64,000 bases of DNA, taken from contig NZ_CP080442.1 in assembly GCF_019597925.1 (NCBI RefSeq), positions 3,735,501 through 3,799,500 of the forward strand. Direction: 5' to 3'. Below, one piece after another: positions 50,811-59,091 of the stretch; position 1 is the first letter of the stretch; each line of letters begins with the position of its first letter. The stretch comes from [Clostridium] scindens (GTDB taxonomy: Bacteria; Bacillota; Clostridia; Lachnospirales; Lachnospiraceae). A model generated the notes under the pieces. It saw only the letters and a program-made list of their open reading frames with translations, did no database searches and was not told the origin of the DNA. The position numbers were made by a program, and so were the translations under genes.

Positions 50811-51455
50811 TTAGACTGCCTGGTCGGCAGCAATCAATTCCTTCATCTTCTTTACCCCTGCCTCCGGCATTGGCTCAAAATTGCCAAGCACCTTCGCGTA
50901 GTAAGCCGTTGTTGCCATCTCTTCGGTATAAACGGTGGCTGCCATTGCCGCCTTCATGTCCTTGCCGCAGCAGAACATGCCATGATTCTTGATCAATACG
51001 GATCTTCCGTCGCTTCCCAGTGCCTCCACTACTTTGTCTGCCACTTCATCGCTTCCTGGCATGGTAAATGGCACGATTCCTACCGGTACAAATTCGCACT
51101 GGGGAGGAGTGATCGGTACAAGCTGCGCGTCATCACCCATTGCCATAATGGTTGCAAACATTCCGTGGGTATGTACCGTTGCCTTGACATCCGGCCTCGC
51201 TCTCATAACCGCCGTATGCATCGGCACTTCTGAGGACGGCTTGTATGGCCCGTCCAGCCATTTCCCATTCAGGTCTACGATTGCGATATCCTCTGCCGTC
51301 ATTCCTTTATATGATATTCCGCTTGGCGTGATCGCCACCACATCATCCTCATCGTCTCTCATAGCAATGTTTCCGGATGTCCCATGGATCAGCCCCTGAT
51401 CTACCGCGTCTAATATAGCATCCAATACCTGTTTTCTGATTTTTTCATATTTCAT
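50811..51455 (-). CDS. Class II aldolase (L-fuculose-phosphate aldolase-like)
   Basis: 214 residues from ATG 51455, with AAGGAGGT 7 nt upstream (an ATG at 51473 overlaps it). Zinc ligands and catalytic Glu are visible: SSEVPMHTAV (Glu), ATVHTHGMF (His-x-His), and IKNHGMFCCG (third His). It cleaves a ketose 1-phosphate to DHAP and an aldehyde. First gene of the operon with promoter and operator candidate upstream. With the FGGY kinase and Fe-ADH it outlines a kinase-aldolase-aldehyde reductase route for a (deoxy)sugar or polyol; the actual sugar is uncertain. Confidence 0.92.
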   Translation of the reverse strand: MKYEKIRKQVLDAILDAVDQGLIHGTSGNIAMRDDEDDVVAITPSGISYKGMTAEDIAIVDLNGKWLDGPYKPSSEVPMHTAVMRARPDVKATVHTHGMFATIMAMGDDAQLVPITPPQCEFVPVGIVPFTMPGSDEVADKVVEALGSDGRSVLIKNHGMFCCGKDMKAAMAATVYTEEMATTAYYAKVLGNFEPMPEAGVKKMKELIAADQAV

Positions 51456-51484
51456 AGTGATTACCTCCTTCAATTTCTAATGCA

Positions 51485-51513
51485 ATTTTAATATAGCCAT
51501 CTTTTCATATCAA
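51485..51513 (-). promoter_or_regulatory. Promoter of the aldolase operon
   Basis: Minus strand TTGATA (51513-51508), 17-bp spacer, TAAAAT (51490-51485). Operator candidate sits 9 bp upstream of the -35 box, a position suited to an activator. Confidence 0.6.
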
Positions 51514-51521
51514 ACAGCATT

Positions 51522-51541
51522 TTTCCGTTTTAAAGCGGAAA
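51522..51541. promoter_or_regulatory. Operator candidate TTTCC-N10-GGAAA (site 2)
   Basis: TTTCCGTTTTAAAGCGGAAA, between the divergent aldolase operon and PRD regulator promoters. Near-identical outline to sites at 44046 and 55060. Confidence 0.6.
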
Positions 51542-51569
51542 TAATCATCAGAAATATTCCTCTTTTGTC

Positions 51570-51598
51570 TTGACTTTTCCGGATCTGCTCTCTATTAT
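51570..51598 (+). promoter_or_regulatory. Promoter of the PRD regulator gene
   Basis: TTGACT (51570-51575), 17-bp spacer, TATTAT (51593-51598); AAGGAGG precedes ATG 51642. Confidence 0.7.
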
Positions 51599-51641
51599 TG
51601 AAAATAATTCATATATCATTTCCTAAATAAGGAGGAAAAAT

Positions 51642-53582
51642 ATGACACCTCTTACATTATCGCTCCGGCAGAGGAAGCTGGTTCATTATCTCCAGCTTCA
51701 GAGCGCCTATACTACTGGCCAGGAGCTTGCCAGCCAGCTTCAGGTATCTGCCCGGACCATCCGCAATGACATTGCAGAAATCAACCAGATCCTTAATGGC
51801 ACCGGAATCCGTATCGCTTCCAAGCGAAGCGAAGGCTACCTTCTGGTGTCCAGCAACCAGGACCAGTTAAAAGAATTAAGCCGGACCAGCAGTTCTTTTC
51901 TGTCAAGAGATGAGCGTGTAAGGCATATTGCCTTTAGGCTATGCCTTTCCGATGAGCCGGTGAATCTTTACGACCTGGAGGATGAGATGTTTATTAGCCG
52001 AACAACGCTGGAGCATGACCTTCATGCACTCCGTGCCGACTATATCCTTCCGGCGCCGCACATTAAGTTCCACCGCCACAAGAACACCATCTCTTTCGAG
52101 CCGGACGAGCGGAAGCGAAGGGCGCTTCTGAACAGGCTTTTTACCGAGAACTGGAATTATAACGCCAAAGGCAACGCCTATTATCAGTACCAGTATCTGG
52201 ATGAGCGGGTGGTCAACCTTATTATGCAGGAGGTCAATTACTATATGACCCAGTACAATATCATGATGGAAGACATCAACATGGTCATACTGGATCTTGC
52301 AATCGCCATCATGTATTACCGCGTAACCAGCGGGCACGAGCTGACAGCTCCACGGGAGATACAATACCAGGATTCTACCGCCGTCCACGCTGTAGAAGAT
52401 CTCCTGGATTCTCTGGAGGCGAAGCTGTCCTGCCATTTTCCTTCCATCGAGCGCGAGGATATCTATCTTCATGTGTCCTGCAGCCGGATGCTGGATGCAG
52501 GTAAATTGAATTTCGCCACGGTTGAAGCCTTTTTCGAAAAGGAGATTATCGCCCTGGCGGATACTTATATCCAAAGGATTGCGGACACTTACTGCCTGGA
52601 CTTTTCAGACAATGAAGACTTCTATATAACCTTGCTGCAGTACCTGCGTTACCTGTCCCTGCCGGTCCATTATTTTAATTCGATACAGACCCAGTCAGAT
52701 ATCGCTCGTTCCCGGCTGCTGATTGAATTCGAGATAGCATTTTCCATCCAGTCTCTTGCCTTGGATTTTTATGGCAATTATCTGGATGATACGAAACTGC
52801 TTTATCTTGCCTTCTGTATCTCGGGCGCGCTGGCTTATAAAAACCGGACGTCTCCCAGGCTTAAGACCGTCATCATGTGCCAATTGAATCTGTCCTCCTC
52901 CTGGGATTTAAAACATAGGATTCTGAGCAAGTTCAAGGATTACATTGATCTGAGCGCCCTTCTGCCTGTATATGTAAAAGATAACTACGACTTCACAAAG
53001 GTGGATCTTATCATTACCACGGCCAACAAGGAGATCACCCGCGAGCCCAACTGCAAGACTCTGCTGATTACGCCTTTCCTGACTCAGGCAGATCAGGAAA
53101 AACTGGAAAACCACATTGTAAAGACGCAGATCAACCGTCTCTACAATACCTCTCTGCCTTCTATCCAGGAGTTGTTCCAGGAGGCATTCTGGCATGAAAA
53201 GGTAGTCGCTGATGACCGTTTCTCCGTGATAGAAATGCTGGCGAAGGACTTCATCAGCCGGGGCTATGTTTCCGGAAACTATCTGGCCGACATCCTCCGG
53301 AGGGAATCCATCCTGACTTTTGCCTTCCAGCCCAGTATCGTGCTGATGTATTCGCTAGAGCCAAGTACAAAGACTTGCCTGTCCATCGCTACGCTTGATC
53401 ATCGTATCAAATGGAATTCCTACAAGATCCGTACCGTGATCATGGCCGCTATCCGTCCGGAAGACATCACCATAGTCTTTCGGCTGATCAACGAACTGTA
53501 CTACGAAGGGTTCAGCCCGGATGAGACGCGGTTCTTAAAAACCAGGGAAGAACTTATTGATTTCTTCCGGAGATTTGCATAA
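51642..53582 (+). CDS. PRD-domain transcriptional regulator (BglG/MtlR type)
   Basis: 646 residues. N-terminal helix-turn-helix (RQRKLVHYLQLQSAYTTGQELA, SARTIRNDIAEIN), a second winged-helix region (about 80-170), two PRD-like helical domains (about 180-400), an EIIB-like domain (VIMCQLNLSSSWDLKHRIL, with the phospho-Cys position kept), and an EIIA-like end (about 500-646) whose active His-site reads FQPSIVLMY with no His. It probably activates transcription of the adjacent catabolic genes under PTS control, although no PTS transporter is nearby. It likely binds the TTTCC-N10-GGAAA sites. Own promoter, divergent from the aldolase operon. Confidence 0.88.
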   Translation: MTPLTLSLRQRKLVHYLQLQSAYTTGQELASQLQVSARTIRNDIAEINQILNGTGIRIASKRSEGYLLVSSNQDQLKELSRTSSSFLSRDERVRHIAFRLCLSDEPVNLYDLEDEMFISRTTLEHDLHALRADYILPAPHIKFHRHKNTISFEPDERKRRALLNRLFTENWNYNAKGNAYYQYQYLDERVVNLIMQEVNYYMTQYNIMMEDINMVILDLAIAIMYYRVTSGHELTAPREIQYQDSTAVHAVEDLLDSLEAKLSCHFPSIEREDIYLHVSCSRMLDAGKLNFATVEAFFEKEIIALADTYIQRIADTYCLDFSDNEDFYITLLQYLRYLSLPVHYFNSIQTQSDIARSRLLIEFEIAFSIQSLALDFYGNYLDDTKLLYLAFCISGALAYKNRTSPRLKTVIMCQLNLSSSWDLKHRILSKFKDYIDLSALLPVYVKDNYDFTKVDLIITTANKEITREPNCKTLLITPFLTQADQEKLENHIVKTQINRLYNTSLPSIQELFQEAFWHEKVVADDRFSVIEMLAKDFISRGYVSGNYLADILRRESILTFAFQPSIVLMYSLEPSTKTCLSIATLDHRIKWNSYKIRTVIMAAIRPEDITIVFRLINELYYEGFSPDETRFLKTREELIDFFRRFA

Positions 53583-53618
53583 AAAAGCAGAGCATGGCCA
53601 GATCGGTCATGCTCTTAT
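53581..53618. terminator. Bidirectional terminator
   Basis: AGAGCATG/CATGCTCT stem (53589-53596 with 53608-53615) between convergent PRD regulator and MFS genes. On the minus strand six T follow; on the plus side a weaker TTATT. Confidence 0.75.
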
Positions 53619-53627
53619 TCATACAGA

Positions 53628-54926
53628 TTATCTTGTCATTAATTCCGGATGCTTCAGTTTATCCCACTTGCCTTCTTCCGTCTTTGCGACGATCAGGATA
53701 TTGATCAGGAACAAGCAGAGATATACAATATACGCGCCCGTCAGGCTTCCCGTCACCTTCATCACTACCGCGTTTACGACGAAATTCAGGCACCCGATGC
53801 AGTAGTTGATAGGAAAGATGACTCCATTGACCTTTGGATAATCCAGTACTCCAAAGATCGATGCCGGGAAGGACAGAGACATATTCGTACTTCCTCCCAG
53901 GGAAAATCCCACGATAAATATGGAGATGTATACAAAAGGCAGCCAGTAAGATGCCAGGAGATTAAAGAGTATCCCCAGTGCAAAGATACCGCAGTATATC
54001 ATGCAGGCTTTTTTTGTCCCAAGCTTCGTGTCGATGTAGCCGATCGCGTAACTTCCTACGATTCCTACCAGTCCCGCCACCGTCATCGCAGATATGGCGA
54101 CTCCGTTGGATAGCCCAAGGGCGGTATTACGCGGCACGAATTGGGTAATGATCCCCAGAAGGCCCAGGGTAATGAATCCCGGCACTACTGCCGCCAGCCA
54201 TACTTCCTTGCATCTGAGCATCTTCGGTATCGTCCAGTCGCTGACATAGTCTTCATGATCCGTCAGATTCTTATATTCCGCTTCGTAGACTTCTTTGGTC
54301 ACGTTATCCGGATACATGCCTGCTTCAATCGGATCATCTCTCAACGTCGCATAGGCAAATATTCCCAGCGCGATGGCCGCTGCGGCAAACACGGAAAGGC
54401 TTGTCTTATATTCTGCCATCGTCAGCAACACTGTCATGATCGGCGCCAGTACCGCAGTGCCGATATTCGCGCCAATGGTACTGATTCCATTGACGACTCC
54501 CCGTTTCTTGGGGAACCAGTCGGACTGCATCGGTCCGGTGCAAAGATAAAAGCACCCCTGTCCGCAGCTTACCATGATGCATTGTGATAACCCATACATT
54601 ACAATATTCGTCGCCCTCAAAAACAGGAAGTAAAATGTGAGCCCAAATATAATGAACAATGCGGCGCTTACCTTTCTGCCGCCAAAACGGTCCCGGAACT
54701 TGGCAATTACGAGCATCATCGCAACGCCTACGAAGCCCGCCACGGTTCCCATGCTCAGGCATAGTTCGTAATCAAGTCCCGCCCCTTCGGCAATGGCCGG
54801 CAATGCAATGTTCAGACCATCGTTGACTCCTGCGTTCGTTACCAGCATCGCGAGAATTGCAAAAATCATTAGATTCCAGCCTTTGCCCAGGCGGAAGCTT
54901 TCTCTAATCGTTAACTTCTTATCCAT
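53628..54926 (-). CDS. Major facilitator superfamily transporter
   Basis: 432 residues, 12 predicted membrane segments. MFS A-motif-like KFRDRFGGRKVS (loop 2-3) and FPKKRGVVNGISTIGANIGTAV (helix 4-5 region). It resembles carboxylate/sugar-acid carriers of the OFA/ACS-like branches, not drug exporters. Monocistronic. Site 3 of the TTTCC-N10-GGAAA motif lies about 135 bp upstream, linking it to the same regulon as the aldolase operon. Substrate probably the pathway's growth substrate. Confidence 0.88.
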   Translation of the reverse strand: MDKKLTIRESFRLGKGWNLMIFAILAMLVTNAGVNDGLNIALPAIAEGAGLDYELCLSMGTVAGFVGVAMMLVIAKFRDRFGGRKVSAALFIIFGLTFYFLFLRATNIVMYGLSQCIMVSCGQGCFYLCTGPMQSDWFPKKRGVVNGISTIGANIGTAVLAPIMTVLLTMAEYKTSLSVFAAAAIALGIFAYATLRDDPIEAGMYPDNVTKEVYEAEYKNLTDHEDYVSDWTIPKMLRCKEVWLAAVVPGFITLGLLGIITQFVPRNTALGLSNGVAISAMTVAGLVGIVGSYAIGYIDTKLGTKKACMIYCGIFALGILFNLLASYWLPFVYISIFIVGFSLGGSTNMSLSFPASIFGVLDYPKVNGVIFPINYCIGCLNFVVNAVVMKVTGSLTGAYIVYLCLFLINILIVAKTEEGKWDKLKHPELMTR

Positions 54927-55059
54927 ACCTCTCTTCTCCCAGCTTCTACTTATTATTAAGCATAATCAAATCGTTGGTTATATCGATGCACCATTTTTCA
55001 ACTGCCAACTTTTATAATAACAATGTACAACTGAGACGTATTTTCCTTCAACTATACTT

Positions 55060-55079
55060 TTTCCGTTTTGTTAAGGAAA
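55060..55079. promoter_or_regulatory. Operator candidate TTTCC-N10-GGAAA (site 3)
   Basis: TTTCCGTTTTGTTAAGGAAA, upstream of the MFS gene at 53628-54926. Shares TTTCCGTTTT and GGAAA with site 2. Confidence 0.55.
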
Positions 55080-55104
55080 AAAGAAGTTAACACTCATTGC
55101 CTGC

Positions 55105-56892
55105 CTATATCTCCCGGGTGTATTTCCCCAGCCACTCCTTTTCCTTGCTATTCAGATAAGGAGACACCTTTTTATATACAGCCTTATGATACTTATTCAG
55201 CATCTTTCTCTCTTCTCTGGACATCAATTCCGGATTGATCGCGTCCAGATCTATGGGTACATAGGTAAGAGGTTCAAAACACATGAACTGTCCATATTCA
55301 TTCTCCTCCCACTCGCGTACCAGAAGTTCATTTTCAAGCCGGATGCCATGCGACCCTTCAATATAGATACCCGGCTCATCCGTTATGATCATGCCTTCCT
55401 CAAAAGGCTGCGTCTCGCCGGCCCGGTACTGCCAGCGGAAACTTGCCGGCCCTTCATGAATATTCAGGAGGTATCCAACGCCATGTCCAGTTCCGTGATT
55501 GTAATCAAGCCCCCTGTCCCAGAATGGCTTGCGTGCGATCACGTCCAAGTTCATGCCGCTGCATCCCTTCCGGAATCTTGCATTTGCCAGCTGCAGATTG
55601 CTGATCGCGACTATGGTAAAATGATCCTTCATAATCTGCGGGATCTTGCCAAGGGCATAAGTCCTGGTAATGTCCGTAGAGCCTTCATAGAACCCCGCTC
55701 CCGTATCTGTCAGGAACAGATATCCTTTCTTAAGTTCTACATCCGTATCCGGCGATGAGGAATAATGTACGATTGCCGCATGCTCTCCAAAGGAACAGAT
55801 GGGCTCGAAGCTTGGCCGGATAAAATTCCCCATCTCTTTGCGGAACTCATCTAATTTTTCCGAGGCGCTCATTTCGGTAATTCTGCTCTTACCCACATTC
55901 TCTTTCAGCCATTTCATGAACCGGACATGTGCCACGCTGTCCTTGATCTGTGCTTGGCGAATATTTTCGATCTCCACCGGATTCTTGATCGCCTTAAACA
56001 AGATCTCCGGGTTTCTCTCCTCAATCCTCACCACATCCTTAGGGATGCTCCGATACAGCGCATAGTTTAGTCTGTCCGGATCAATCATCAGCCGGTCTTC
56101 CGATGACAGGCCGCAGACATCCATGTATATGGCATTGTAGGAATGAAGGATGACGCCATCCTTGGCAAGCTTGTCCTTAATTTCCTCATCTAATTTCTTC
56201 TCATCAATATACAGATGCATATAATTCATGCTGATAATGGCATAGGACAGAACCAAGGGAAAGAATTCGATATCATTTCCCCTTATATTAAGCGTCCAGC
56301 AGATATCGTCCAGGGTTGTCAGCAGATGCATCGTGGCTCCTTGCTCCTCCATCACCGATCGGATACGCTTAAGCTTGCTGGCCGTAGATTCCCCCGCATA
56401 TTTTTCTTCCAGTATGAATACCGGCTCTTCTGAAATCCCTGGCCTATCCGTCCATATCTTGTCAATCAAATCATATCGGAAGACCACTCTGCCCTTCTTC
56501 CTTCTGGCGATTGCTTCATATCGGCATCCTTCCCCCATAGATACCGTCCGTCCGTCAAATCCAATCGCTCCTCCCTCCGGAAGCGCTTCCTCCAGGTATT
56601 CTTCTATCGTCGGCGTATCCGGATGGCCCATCTTCATCAATTCCACATGGCTGTCTGCAAGTTCCCCGGCTGCCTGGATAAAGTACCGCCCATCCGTCCA
56701 AAGCCTCGCTTCACGCCTGGTGATAACCGCAGTACCGGCAGAACCAGTAAAGCCCGTAATAAATTTTCTCGCTTTAAAGTATTCTCCTACATACTCGCTT
56801 TGATGGAAGTCAGAAGTCGGAACTACATATATGTCAATATCTTTTTCTTCCATGTGGCGCCGCAATTCCAAAATTCTCTCGTCTACATTCAT
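55105..56892 (-). CDS. Xaa-Pro aminopeptidase (M24B family)
   Basis: 595 residues. The first 300 residues are two creatinase-type N-domains (FITGFTGSAGTAVITRREARLWTDGRYF). The C-terminal pita-bread catalytic domain carries the five metal ligands: Asp in LTDTGAGFYEGSTDITRT (two), His in HGTGHGVG, and Glu in IITDEPGIYIEGSHGIRLENELL (two). It removes an N-terminal residue preceding proline, in the cytoplasm. The 595-residue length is that of the longer M24B forms. Single gene; GGGGGATGG precedes the ATG. Confidence 0.95.
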   Translation of the reverse strand: MNVDERILELRRHMEEKDIDIYVVPTSDFHQSEYVGEYFKARKFITGFTGSAGTAVITRREARLWTDGRYFIQAAGELADSHVELMKMGHPDTPTIEEYLEEALPEGGAIGFDGRTVSMGEGCRYEAIARRKKGRVVFRYDLIDKIWTDRPGISEEPVFILEEKYAGESTASKLKRIRSVMEEQGATMHLLTTLDDICWTLNIRGNDIEFFPLVLSYAIISMNYMHLYIDEKKLDEEIKDKLAKDGVILHSYNAIYMDVCGLSSEDRLMIDPDRLNYALYRSIPKDVVRIEERNPEILFKAIKNPVEIENIRQAQIKDSVAHVRFMKWLKENVGKSRITEMSASEKLDEFRKEMGNFIRPSFEPICSFGEHAAIVHYSSSPDTDVELKKGYLFLTDTGAGFYEGSTDITRTYALGKIPQIMKDHFTIVAISNLQLANARFRKGCSGMNLDVIARKPFWDRGLDYNHGTGHGVGYLLNIHEGPASFRWQYRAGETQPFEEGMIITDEPGIYIEGSHGIRLENELLVREWEENEYGQFMCFEPLTYVPIDLDAINPELMSREERKMLNKYHKAVYKKVSPYLNSKEKEWLGKYTREI

Positions 56893-57037
56893 ATTCGTCC
56901 ATCCCCCGTTTAATAAGTCACTACTATTATACGGTATCTAGTATAAACTTTCTACTATCTTATTATACTGTTGTACTTATTTCTCCTCCTCACGGCTCTG
57001 TATTCTATATAAGCCATAAAATACTCTTTTATGCATA

Positions 57038-57066
57038 TTGCAATCTCCCTTTCTGCTTACTATAAT
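57038..57066 (+). promoter_or_regulatory. Promoter of the HxlR-family gene
   Basis: TTGCAA (57038-57043), 17-bp spacer, TATAAT (57061-57066), about 57 bp before ATG 57124. Confidence 0.75.
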
Positions 57067-57123
57067 GGAAATAAACAATCCTACGCTTCTGTACATCTAA
57101 AAATATACTAAGGAGGACTTTTT

Positions 57124-57450
57124 ATGGAGACAAATAAAAAAATCCCCGACTGCCCGGTGGAAATGACGCTGCAGTTAATCGGAGACAAATGGAAGGTCCT
57201 GATCATCCGGGACCTGATGTCCGGAACCAAGAGATTCAATGAGTTAATGCGCTCTGTCAGCGGCATCACGCAAAAAGTGCTGACCAGCCACTTAAGAGCC
57301 ATGGAGCGGGATGGACTGGTTAACCGAAAGGTATATCCGGAAGTTCCGCCCAAGGTTGAGTATTCCCTCACCGATACCGGGCGAAGCCTGAAGCCGATTC
57401 TGGATTCCATGTGTGCCTGGGGAACTGATTATAAGAATACGCTGGAATAA
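57124..57450 (+). CDS. HxlR-family winged-helix transcriptional regulator
   Basis: 108 residues. Typical HxlR: a Cys (PDCPVEMTLQLIGDKWKVLIIRDL), then FNELMRSVSGITQKVLTSHLRAMERDGLV (recognition helix and wing), and PKVEYSLTDTGRSL. Such proteins sense aldehydes, quinones or disulfide stress, often through that Cys. It is divergent from the M24 peptidase gene and has its own consensus-like promoter. Target genes not seen. AAGGAGG before ATG. Confidence 0.93.
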   Translation: METNKKIPDCPVEMTLQLIGDKWKVLIIRDLMSGTKRFNELMRSVSGITQKVLTSHLRAMERDGLVNRKVYPEVPPKVEYSLTDTGRSLKPILDSMCAWGTDYKNTLE

Positions 57451-57477
57451 AATAGTTTCAAACCAAGTAGCAAGCAC

Positions 57478-57497
57478 AAAAAAACCGCCGTCCCCGG
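57478..57497 (-). terminator. Possible terminator of the tRNA-Lys gene
   Basis: Minus strand GC-rich CCGGGGACGGCGG (short CCG/CGG pairing possible) followed by T7 (57484-57478), about 35 nt after the tRNA 3' end. Stem weak, so low certainty. Confidence 0.35.
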
Positions 57498-57532
57498 AGT
57501 ACCAAAATGCTCCAAAAACAGCGATCTTTAAA

Positions 57533-57605
57533 TGCGCGATCAGGGGCTCGAACCCTGGACACCCTGATTAAGAGTCAGGTGCTCTGCCAACTGAGCTAAT
57601 CGCGC
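57533..57605 (-). tRNA. tRNA-Lys (anticodon CTT)
   Basis: 73-nt cloverleaf on the minus strand. Acceptor GCGCGAT/ATCGCGC with discriminator A; D arm GCTC-AGTTGGCA-GAGC; anticodon stem CCTGA/TCAGG with loop CTCTTAA, so anticodon CTT; T arm with the GTTCGAG loop. CCA is not encoded. Own promoter lies upstream. Confidence 0.95.
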
Positions 57606-57647
57606 AGGCTTGTTTTGCGTTGCTGCGTTTTCTGTAACGCAAGATGT

Positions 57648-57676
57648 ATTATATAATATACTTTTCTAAAATGCAA
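57648..57676 (-). promoter_or_regulatory. Promoter of tRNA-Lys
   Basis: Minus strand TTGCAT (57676-57671), 17-bp spacer, TATAAT (57653-57648), about 43 bp before the tRNA 5' end. Confidence 0.75.
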
Positions 57677-57742
57677 GTGTTTTTTTATATTTTTTTCATA
57701 TTTTCTTTACTTCCTTCATATATTAGTGGGGGAGGTATTTAT

Positions 57743-58264
57743 ATGAATCGCTTGTGGAAGTTTATTGAAAAGAAGGACATGCCTTATATCATTGCGGTAG
57801 CCGTGCTGGGCACGCTGAATCATTTCCTATATGAATTATCCGGCGGTGCGGCCATCTTTGCCTTGTTCTGCCCGGTTAACGAATCTACTTGGGAGCACCT
57901 GAAACTGCTTTTCTTTCCCTATCTCTTTGCGAGCATCTGGCAATATATAAATTCTAAGCCCAGATCTGGGATTATCAGTTTCTTTTATCACAGGCTCCTT
58001 GCCGTATTGTGCGGCATGGCTTCTGTTATTACGCTTTTCTATACTTATACCGGAGTCGTTGGGCGCCATTTTCTGATTATTGATATCCTGATCTTCTTAT
58101 TTGGCGTACTGTTCTCCTTTTATGTGGCGTCGGCATGTTCCAGGAAAAGACCTCGCAGGCCATCCCAGACTATCGTATTCTCATCCTGGGTCATCCTTTC
58201 CCTGTGCTTTTTCGCCTTCACCTGCTTCCCACCGAACATTCCTCTTTTCTTTCCCCCGCAATAA
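57743..58264 (+). CDS. DUF6512-like integral membrane protein
   Basis: 173 residues from ATG 57743, chosen because GGGGGAGG lies 7 nt upstream; the longer frame starts inside the tRNA promoter. About five hydrophobic segments; the conserved-looking piece is LYELSGGAAIFALFCPVNESTWEHLKLLFFPY, which matches my memory of DUF6512 proteins of Firmicutes. Function not known. The His and Glu in this segment might bind metal. Single gene between the tRNA and the thiazoline hydrolase-like gene. Confidence 0.8.
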   Translation: MNRLWKFIEKKDMPYIIAVAVLGTLNHFLYELSGGAAIFALFCPVNESTWEHLKLLFFPYLFASIWQYINSKPRSGIISFFYHRLLAVLCGMASVITLFYTYTGVVGRHFLIIDILIFLFGVLFSFYVASACSRKRPRRPSQTIVFSSWVILSLCFFAFTCFPPNIPLFFPPQ

Positions 58265-58367
58265 AATAATGGATCTATGTCAAAAGGCCGTCATACATCT
58301 TAATGCATTTTCCCGTTAATTATAGTATAATCATGTTATCACATTACAGGAAAGGAGCATTAAAATT

Positions 58368-59072
58368 ATGGCAAATGAACCCGTTAACTGCAAGATTGAA
58401 CATCATGCCATTCTATTTGCATATCTGGCCAAGCGCGCCATAGAAATCTGTGGAGAAGAAGGAAAAGAAGCCATACTTGCTGGCATGACTACATATGGAA
58501 ATGAAAGAGGCCAGCGAATGGCAGCCAATGCGCTGGCACATGGCGACGAGCTTAACACGATGACAAACCAGGCATATGGCGAATGGAAGCCGGATTACGA
58601 TGGACAGATGGAATTCGGACAGCTGCGTACAGAGCCTACCTTGCAGACCTACATTTCCAAATGCGCCTGGTGCGACGCATGGAAAAAACACGGTCTAACA
58701 GAATTCGGTAAATTATATTGTGTCAATGTTGACAATGCAGTTTACCAAGGATTTCGATCAGATTTTGTATGCACCCCAACCACCACTTCCATGAGCTGGG
58801 GAGGGGAACGTTGCGAATTCGACTGGGGCTATCCGCTTTCTCCCGAGGAAGTATCTGCCCTGGCAGAAAAGAAAAAAGAACTGGGAACTTCCTGTATGAA
58901 AGATTTCAACTTCCATACAGCGCATCTTAAATCCACCATCTGCCAGGCTTTGATTCAGAGGCTGGGCGACGATGGGGAAAAAGCGGTGGAACTTGCTCTA
59001 AAGGACTATACAGATACCTTCGGCCAGGAATATCTGGATGTTCTGGAAGGCATCTTCCCGGAAACCGAATGA
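58368..59072 (+). CDS. L-2-amino-thiazoline-4-carboxylate hydrolase-like protein
   Basis: 234 residues. It resembles the L-2-amino-thiazoline-4-carboxylic acid hydrolase family: IEHHAILFAYLAKRA, AWCDAWKKHGLTEFGKLYC, VDNAVYQGF, and a C-terminal helix-rich end. In Pseudomonas the founding enzyme opens the thiazoline ring to N-carbamoyl-L-cysteine; most family members elsewhere have unproven substrates. The next gene, 20 bp downstream, encodes an M20 amidohydrolase, the type that acts second in that pathway. AAAGGAG before the ATG. Confidence 0.8.
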   Translation: MANEPVNCKIEHHAILFAYLAKRAIEICGEEGKEAILAGMTTYGNERGQRMAANALAHGDELNTMTNQAYGEWKPDYDGQMEFGQLRTEPTLQTYISKCAWCDAWKKHGLTEFGKLYCVNVDNAVYQGFRSDFVCTPTTTSMSWGGERCEFDWGYPLSPEEVSALAEKKKELGTSCMKDFNFHTAHLKSTICQALIQRLGDDGEKAVELALKDYTDTFGQEYLDVLEGIFPETE

Positions 59073-59091
59073 TCAACCAAGGAGGCATACC

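Noticed and set aside
53786..53983. Shadow-frame peptides CLLYTS and DVYKRQ, familiar from Nextera adapter contamination
   Set aside because: The nucleotides here (GATGTATACAAAAGGCAG) differ from the transposon end at several positions and read through as a normal MFS helix on the minus strand, so it is coincidence and not adapter.
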